This document shows positions 13,913 to 17,913 of a stretch of 17,913 nucleotides of DNA, in pieces. The notes under the pieces were generated by a model that did no database searches, had not been told where the DNA came from, and saw only the letters and a list, made by a program, of their open reading frames with translations. The stretch covers positions 1 through 17,913 of the forward strand of contig JAEXTK010000262.1 in the NCBI GenBank assembly GCA_023406985.1. The letters run 5' to 3'. The DNA comes from Spirochaetota bacterium (GTDB taxonomy: Bacteria; Spirochaetota; Spirochaetia; Treponematales; Breznakiellaceae). Made by a program: the position numbers and the translations under genes. Each line of letters starts with the position of its first letter. The stretch's first letter is position 1.

Positions 13913-13932
13913 TATCATGAAGTATCATGAAA
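13913..13932 (+). promoter_or_regulatory. Tandem 10-bp direct repeat over -10 box and start codon of the XRE gene
   Basis: TATCATGAAG (13913-13922) is followed immediately by TATCATGAAA (13923-13932). The first TATCAT works as a -10 box 8 nt before the ATG at 13927, again a leaderless layout. The -35 is poor: GGGACA at 13888-13893 is 19 nt away and lies within the dispersed motif. A direct repeat of one helical turn is a plausible autoregulatory site for a protein with two tandem HTH domains. Confidence 0.4.
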
Positions 13933-14460
13933 CAGAGCATCCCTTCGTTTTCCTACATCGATGCCGTGGATTCCATGCGCGTGGCCATCGAGGAGCGGCG
14001 GCGCGTCCTGGACCTGTCCTTGGAGCGGACCGCCGCCATCCTGGACGTGCACCGCAATACCCTTTGGCGCATAGAGAACGGGGCGGCGGACCCGAAGATT
14101 TGCGTGCTCAACCGGCTCCTCCTCACCATCGGGGCCGACCAGGTGAGCTTTCGGGGCGGCCGCTTCAACATGGTGTGCGGAACGGATTCATGGGAGGAGC
14201 TCGGGGGCTTCTGCCCCCACTCCGACGAGTACATGCTCAAAGAGATCGGAAGGCTGATACGGGAGAGCCGGTGCGCCCGCGATTACTCCCAGGAGCATCT
14301 CGCGGAACTCGCGGACCTGCACCGGAATACCGTGGGGAAGATCGAGCGCGGCGAGGTGGACCTGACCGTCGCCACCCTCTTCCGGCTCTACGCGGTCCTC
14401 TCGGTGGACGTCCTCACGGTACGGGCGGGCAAACTGGTTACGCTCACCGAAAACGATTGA
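13927..14460 (+). CDS. Transcriptional regulator with two tandem XRE-type HTH domains
   Basis: This 177-residue protein consists of two Cro/CI-type helix-turn-helix domains: residues about 18-72 (ILDVHRNTLWRIENG as turn and recognition helix) and about 104-165 (LADLHRNTVGKIERG). They share the HRNT-x-x-x-IE-x-G core, so they arose by internal duplication. A short linker (73-100, FRGGRFNMVCGTDSWEE) joins them. No ligand or protease domain is present. The matching recognition helices suggest one polypeptide reads two copies of a similar half-site. The start overlaps a 10-bp tandem direct repeat with no Shine-Dalgarno, suggesting leaderless expression and autoregulation. It could control the flanking lipoprotein genes. 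A later Met17 start would keep both domains. Confidence 0.85.
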   Translation: MKQSIPSFSYIDAVDSMRVAIEERRRVLDLSLERTAAILDVHRNTLWRIENGAADPKICVLNRLLLTIGADQVSFRGGRFNMVCGTDSWEELGGFCPHSDEYMLKEIGRLIRESRCARDYSQEHLAELADLHRNTVGKIERGEVDLTVATLFRLYAVLSVDVLTVRAGKLVTLTEND

Positions 14461-14469
14461 TGCACCTTT

Positions 14470-14484
14470 CGTGGTGACACCACG
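14470..14484. promoter_or_regulatory. 15-bp palindrome between XRE and lipoprotein genes
   Basis: CGTGGTGACACCACG is a perfect inverted repeat (7 + 1 + 7) lying 9 nt after the XRE stop codon and 67 nt before the lipoprotein ATG. A second, shorter one, AGTGACCTCACT, is at 14518-14529. The first may be an operator for the neighbouring regulator. As RNA it makes only a 5-bp stem without a T-run, so it is a poor terminator. Confidence 0.42.
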
Positions 14485-14551
14485 GAATGTGTAGACCGAG
14501 GATTTGTCCGCGGCGATAGTGACCTCACTGTAAAACAGGAGGCCACATCTT

Positions 14552-15088
14552 ATGAAACGGTTCGTTCGAGGCATGCTCGTGTGTTTTTTGTCCGCGGCGG
14601 TCTTTGGCTGCGGCGGTTCGGGCGGAGACGATGATCCGGCTCCGGGGGGCGATGATCCGGGGTCGGGGGCGGGGTCGTTCACCGTCCAGGGGTACGCCGC
14701 GCAAGGCCTGACCAAGGGGTGGACCGAGGCTAATGAGGGGGACCTGGATCTCTACCTCTACTCCGTAACTCCCGACAACGCCACGGCCGTGGATTTCATC
14801 AACCTTACCCTCAATACCGGCTCCCTTGCCGCCGGGACCTATACCACCGCCGACGGTTCGCTCATGGCGGGCACCGTGGGCATCGACTACACGGCGTCGA
14901 CCCTGGCTTTTTCTTTCCTCGGGGATCTGGACACCGCGTCGGAAGCGGGAGCGAGCACCGTGACCGTGACCGGGTCCGGCTCCGACTATACCCTCGCGTA
15001 CACGCTCTATCTGAATCCGATCGATGACGCCGAGACGACGATAACGTTGACGGGAACCTATTCGGGCCCTCTATCGAAACTGGAATAG
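14552..15088 (+). CDS. Small beta-rich lipoprotein of unknown function
   Basis: This is a 178-residue protein with a basic start (MKRFVRG), a hydrophobic core and lipobox AVFGC ending at Cys20. Phe at -2 relaxes it from the enterobacterial consensus but is acceptable in spirochaetes. A flexible Gly/Asp/Pro tether (21-42) contains two copies of a DDP motif. The mature part (43-178) is Thr/Ser/Tyr-rich, with alternating hydrophobic residues that suggest a beta-sandwich, and has no cysteines. Acidic residues predominate. AGGAGG lies 9 nt before the ATG. I recognise no family. It follows the double-XRE gene and could be its target, but separate promoter-like sequence and palindromes lie between them. 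Anchoring to the inner or outer membrane cannot be decided. Confidence 0.75.
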   Translation: MKRFVRGMLVCFLSAAVFGCGGSGGDDDPAPGGDDPGSGAGSFTVQGYAAQGLTKGWTEANEGDLDLYLYSVTPDNATAVDFINLTLNTGSLAAGTYTTADGSLMAGTVGIDYTASTLAFSFLGDLDTASEAGASTVTVTGSGSDYTLAYTLYLNPIDDAETTITLTGTYSGPLSKLE

Positions 15089-15112
15089 GCGCGGCCGCTC
15101 GCCGCGGCGGGC

Positions 15113-16444
15113 TTACGGCAGCGCGTCGGCGAGCGCGGACTCGTCCTCCAGTCCGAGGAGACGCGCCAGCTCTCCCGACGCCGCGTACAGGTCAAAGCGG
15201 CTCGTGATGGCCTGGAGGCGGGCGGTGGACAGCATCGCCTCCGCGTCCGAAAGTTCGGAGGCGGAGAGCGCGGATAGTTTGAATTTCTCCAGCGCGAGCA
15301 GGTAGTTCCGCTCCGCGTAGCTCACCGCCGCCCCCGCCGATTCGATTTGGTCCGCCGCCGACAGCACGCCGAGGATCTTCGTGTAAATGGAGAGGCGGAG
15401 CTCTTCCGCTTCCTGCGCGAGGGCCGATCGGGAGGCGGCCGCGCCGTTCTCGGCGATGCCGACCGCCGCTCCCCGATCGGAGATCGGGAAGAGCGGAATG
15501 ACGGCGGTCAGGTCGAAGGTAGGATCGGCCGCGGCCGCGGTGCCGTCGGCGATGGAGGCGGAGTAGGACGCGGACGCGGTCACCGAGGGAAAGAAATCGG
15601 CGCGGGCTGTCGTCGTCGCCAGGCCGGCGATATCTACGGCGAGGCGTCGCTGCGCGAGGTCCGGATTGCGGTCCTCGGCTCTGGCGTACAGCGAGTCGGA
15701 TAGCGCATCGAGGTCCCGCTCCGCGGCCGGCCGGAGCGCGGCGACGATCCTCTCGTAGACGGCATCTTCGCTCGCGACCGGCTCCACGGATTTTCCGAGG
15801 TACGAGGCGAGCGTCCTCCGCGCCGCGTCGGCCGCGAATTTGGCCTGCGTCGCCTTGGTCTTGGCTGACGCCCGGGCCGAGAGGGTGGAAAGGTACTCGG
15901 TCTCCGAGAGGGCTCCGGCCTGCCGCTTGGCTTCCGCGAGATCGAGGCGCAGTTCGGCCGCCGCCAGCCCCTTGCGGTCGGCCTCATACGCGCTCGCCGT
16001 CTCCAGCGCGCCGAGGAACCGCGCGTCGAGCTCGGCGAGCGTCGCGAGGCGCGCGGAGCGGAGGCGGGCCTCCGCCAGGAGGCTCTCCTTTCCCGCGCTC
16101 TTCAGGGCCGCGACCTTGGCTCCGCCCGAGAATAGGGTGGCTTTCGCCGAGAGACCGGCCCGGCTCGTGGTCGCGATCGCGGCGTCGGTCGCCGATCCCG
16201 CGACTCCCGCGGTCGCGGAGAGGGAGGGGAGGAAGCCGGCCGCGGCCGCTTTCTCGCCGAGCTTGCCGGACCGGACGGCGATCTCCGCCTGCTTCACCGT
16301 TTCGCTCGCCGCGAGGGCCGCGAGCCGCGCTTCGCCTATCTTCAAGGTTTCGGCGCGGACGGGGACCGCCCACGCCGCGGCCAGCACGATCGCGGCGCCG
16401 AGCCTCCGGGCCGGCAGGCCGGCCGCGCTTCGTTCGGTTTTCAT
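15113..16444 (-). CDS. TolC-family outer-membrane efflux protein
   Basis: This 443-residue exported protein has a signal peptide (1-31; cleavage after PVRA before ETLKIGEA). It is followed by two structurally similar halves of long Ala/Leu/Glu-rich helices: about 45-240, and about 265-440 starting at NPDLAQRRLAVDIAG. Each half ends with a beta segment such as GFLPSLSATAGVAG or DFFPSVTASASYS. This is the duplicated OEP layout of TolC, a trimeric channel crossing the outer membrane and periplasm. It implies a diderm host. It lies 8 nt behind the MacB-type permease, with GAGGA before the ATG, so the three genes form one export system. Its C-terminus runs to within 24 bp of the convergent lipoprotein gene, with no U-tailed terminator seen. 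Confidence 0.9.
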   Translation of the reverse strand: MKTERSAAGLPARRLGAAIVLAAAWAVPVRAETLKIGEARLAALAASETVKQAEIAVRSGKLGEKAAAAGFLPSLSATAGVAGSATDAAIATTSRAGLSAKATLFSGGAKVAALKSAGKESLLAEARLRSARLATLAELDARFLGALETASAYEADRKGLAAAELRLDLAEAKRQAGALSETEYLSTLSARASAKTKATQAKFAADAARRTLASYLGKSVEPVASEDAVYERIVAALRPAAERDLDALSDSLYARAEDRNPDLAQRRLAVDIAGLATTTARADFFPSVTASASYSASIADGTAAAADPTFDLTAVIPLFPISDRGAAVGIAENGAAASRSALAQEAEELRLSIYTKILGVLSAADQIESAGAAVSYAERNYLLALEKFKLSALSASELSDAEAMLSTARLQAITSRFDLYAASGELARLLGLEDESALADALP

Positions 16445-16452
16445 CGTTTTCC

Positions 16453-17646
16453 TCACTCGGTCCTCAAGGCGTCGATGGGATTCATCGACGCGGCCTTCCG
16501 TGCGGGGTAATAGCCGAAGAAGACCCCCACGGCCGCGGCGAAGCCGCCCGAAAGCAGGATGAACAGCGGATCGATGATCGCCCTGATCTTCCACAGGCCG
16601 TTGAGGGCGGAAACGGCCAGCAGGGCGACCAGTATGCCGAGGAGGCCCCCGAGCAGGCTCAAGACCACCGCCTCGGTGAGGAATTGGCGCAGGATATCCG
16701 TCCTGCGGGCTCCCACCGAGAGCCGGATACCGATCTCCCGCGTCCGTTCGGTGACCGACACGAGCATGATGTTCATGATCCCGATGCCCCCGACCAGCAA
16801 GGACACCCCCGCGATGGCGGCGAGCAGGACGGTGAGGCTCTTGGCCGTGGACGAGGCCATCGAGATGATCTCCTCTTGGTTGAAGAGCTGGTAGTCGGCC
16901 TCGTCGCCCTCCGCGAGCCGATGGGCCGCGCGGAGTACCGCGTCCACCTCTTCCTGCGCCGCGGTCATCTCCGCCTCGCCGACCGCGCTCAGCTCTATCG
17001 AGTTGAGGAAGGCGCTCCGCTGGAGGCGGGCGAGGGCGGTGTCGAGGGGGACCATGACGACGTTGTCCTGATCGTCGCCCATGCCCGTCTTCCCCTTGCT
17101 CGCGAGCACGCCGATGACCCGGAAAGGCGTCCGGTTGATGCGGAGCTGCGCCCCGATGGGGTCGGAACCCTGGAAGAGTTCGTCCGCGAGCGTGGCGCCG
17201 ATCACCGCGACCTTCTGCCGGGAGGCGTTGTCGCGCTCGGTGAAGAAATCGCCCGACGCGAGCGACCAGTTCCGTATCTCCGGGTAGGAAGGTTCGACGC
17301 CGTACGCCGAGGTGGTCCAATAGCCCGAACCGCCGGCGGCGGTGACCGTCATGCGCACGGCCCCGGAGACCGCGGCGACCGCGGTGGTCTCCGCCCGGAT
17401 TTTCGCGACGTCCGCGACCGTGAGCCGGTTGGCGGAGAAACGGCCGCGCGGCGGCCTCACCTGGAGGAGGTTCGTCCCCATGGAGGCGATGTTCTCCCTG
17501 ATGTTCGCCTGGGAGCCCTCGCCGACGGCGACCATGATGATGACGGAACTCACGCCGATGATGACGCCGAGCGTGGTGAGGAGGCTCCGCATGCGGTTGC
17601 GGAGTATCGAGCGGAAGGACATGCGCACGAGCACGGGCAGGTTCAT
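16453..17646 (-). CDS. MacB-type ABC transporter permease
   Basis: This 397-residue permease has the four-helix type VII (MacB/FtsX) topology. TM1 is at about 22-42. A large periplasmic MacB-PCD domain (about 43-262) follows, then TM2 (about 268-295, ending in GGIGIMNIMLVSV). TM3 (about 318-345) and TM4 (about 355-380) lead to the typical ending YYPARKAASMNPIDALRTE. The coupling helix RTREIGIRLSVGARR, which touches the ATPase, is clear. Such proteins do not carry solute through the membrane; they use ATP to drive periplasmic or outer-membrane export through TolC. Substrate is unknown (lipoprotein, peptide or drug). The ATG overlaps the ATPase stop by 4 nt (ATGA). Unlike E. coli MacB, the ATPase is a separate polypeptide. 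Confidence 0.93.
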   Translation of the reverse strand: MNLPVLVRMSFRSILRNRMRSLLTTLGVIIGVSSVIIMVAVGEGSQANIRENIASMGTNLLQVRPPRGRFSANRLTVADVAKIRAETTAVAAVSGAVRMTVTAAGGSGYWTTSAYGVEPSYPEIRNWSLASGDFFTERDNASRQKVAVIGATLADELFQGSDPIGAQLRINRTPFRVIGVLASKGKTGMGDDQDNVVMVPLDTALARLQRSAFLNSIELSAVGEAEMTAAQEEVDAVLRAAHRLAEGDEADYQLFNQEEIISMASSTAKSLTVLLAAIAGVSLLVGGIGIMNIMLVSVTERTREIGIRLSVGARRTDILRQFLTEAVVLSLLGGLLGILVALLAVSALNGLWKIRAIIDPLFILLSGGFAAAVGVFFGYYPARKAASMNPIDALRTE

Positions 17647-17913
17647 ATGCCGGTTCCCCGTTCGGCCGCCGCCCCCAGGAACCCCGCGTGGTCTTCCCTC
17701 GTCGCGACGAGGACCTCGCTCGCGCGGCCCCTATTCGCAATGGGCGCGTCGGACAGGATGCGGCCGTCCCGGACCGCTATCTTCCGCTTGGCGAAGCCGG
17801 CGATGTCCATCTCATGGGTGACCATGACCACGGTGATGCCGTCGTCGTTGAGTTCCTGGAAGAGGGCCATGATCTCCAGGGACATGAGGGAATCGAGGTT
17901 GCCCGTCGGCTCG
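17643..17913 (-). CDS. ABC transporter ATP-binding protein, C-terminal part (cut by window edge)
   Basis: Only the last 89 residues are inside the window. They start with EPTGNLDS, the D-loop that directly follows the Walker B Glu in LolD/MacB-type ATPases, and contain the H-loop histidine in VVMVTHEMDIAGFAKRKIAVRDGRI. An ordinary LolD-type protein would end soon after that point. Here about 40 extra residues follow, giving a longer tail than usual. The stop codon overlaps the permease ATG, so the two are coupled. The gene would power the permease beside it. A MacA-like periplasmic adaptor is expected further upstream on this strand, beyond the window. Confidence 0.92.
   Translation of the reverse strand, partial: EPTGNLDSLMSLEIMALFQELNDDGITVVMVTHEMDIAGFAKRKIAVRDGRILSDAPIANRGRASEVLVATREDHAGFLGAAAERGTGI

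Noticed and set aside
12992..13918. Apparent 309-residue N-terminal extension of uvrB
   Set aside because: The extension is antisense to the flavodoxin-like gene, has no resemblance to a domain, and the family start MRPFQ is at 12991, preceded by a promoter.
13917..14477. Alternative frame starting at the first ATG (13917) of the direct repeat
   Set aside because: Its translation is Arg/Gly/Pro-rich with no motif. The frame starting at 13927 encodes two clear HTH domains.
16445..17740. Apparent fusion of the TolC-like protein with 432 upstream residues
   Set aside because: This is an open but unrelated frame over the permease gene on the same strand, rich in Arg/Gly/His. The TolC signal peptide begins at 16444.
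1..17913. tRNA, rRNA, CRISPR arrays, insertion sequences, phage or attachment sites
   Set aside because: I looked in all gaps on both strands and saw no cloverleaf, regularly spaced repeats, transposase-like protein or terminal inverted repeats. The three-copy motif is too short and too widely spaced for a CRISPR.

Overview
The window is about 18 kb of GC-rich bacterial DNA, densely packed with short-range operons, 4-nt ATGA/GTGA overlaps and very small intergenic gaps. I think a high-GC member of the Spirochaetota is the most likely source. The hints are two exported proteins whose lipoprotein boxes are relaxed in the spirochaete manner (LAVSC and AVFGC), a short zinc-ribbon L28, and a stand-alone MinD/ParA ATPase. 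No taxonomic marker gene is present, so this is an inference and not a determination.

Layout. (a) 1-2467, + strand: a YibQ-type divergent polysaccharide deacetylase overlapping tsaD (tRNA t6A synthesis), with an unusual perfect hairpin upstream. (b) 2448-3476, - strand: a MinD/ParA/FlhG-like ATPase whose 3' end overlaps that of tsaD. It is divergent from (c) rpmB (3622-3813, +), which has a clear promoter and the only textbook terminator. (d) 3886-5087, - strand: a PhnP-like metallo-beta-lactamase-fold hydrolase overlapping a YbaN/DUF454 membrane protein. (e) 5190-6883, + strand: an unrecognised helical protein coupled to a soluble PAS histidine kinase with a Cys/His-rich loop. (f) 6884-9343, - strand: a GH94 disaccharide phosphorylase with a perfect LacI-type operator upstream. 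(g) 9561-10616, - strand: aroC. (h) 10804-10899, + strand: a 31-residue single-pass membrane microprotein. (i) 10991-12991, - strand: uvrB. (j) 13193-13864, + strand: a lipoprotein-like flavodoxin-fold protein. (k) 13927-14460, + strand: a regulator with two tandem XRE helix-turn-helix domains, followed by a small beta-rich lipoprotein (14552-15088). (l) 15113-17913, - strand: an export operon in the order ATPase (cut by the window edge), MacB-type permease and TolC-type outer-membrane factor.

Most of the window is housekeeping (tRNA modification, ribosome, shikimate pathway, DNA repair) mixed with envelope and sensory genes. I found no CRISPR array, tRNA, rRNA, transposase or phage gene. Three things deserve attention. 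First, at least four genes, and possibly five, lack a Shine-Dalgarno sequence and instead have a sigma70-like promoter whose -10 box lies 7-8 nt before the start codon, which implies leaderless mRNAs. Second, a roughly 20-bp motif (TTCCCAAANCTTCGGGACAC) occurs three times in the same orientation, twice just after a stop codon and once inside the GH94 gene. Third, there is a small cluster of a flavodoxin-like lipoprotein, a double-XRE regulator whose start sits on a 10-bp tandem direct repeat, a 15-bp palindrome and a second lipoprotein.
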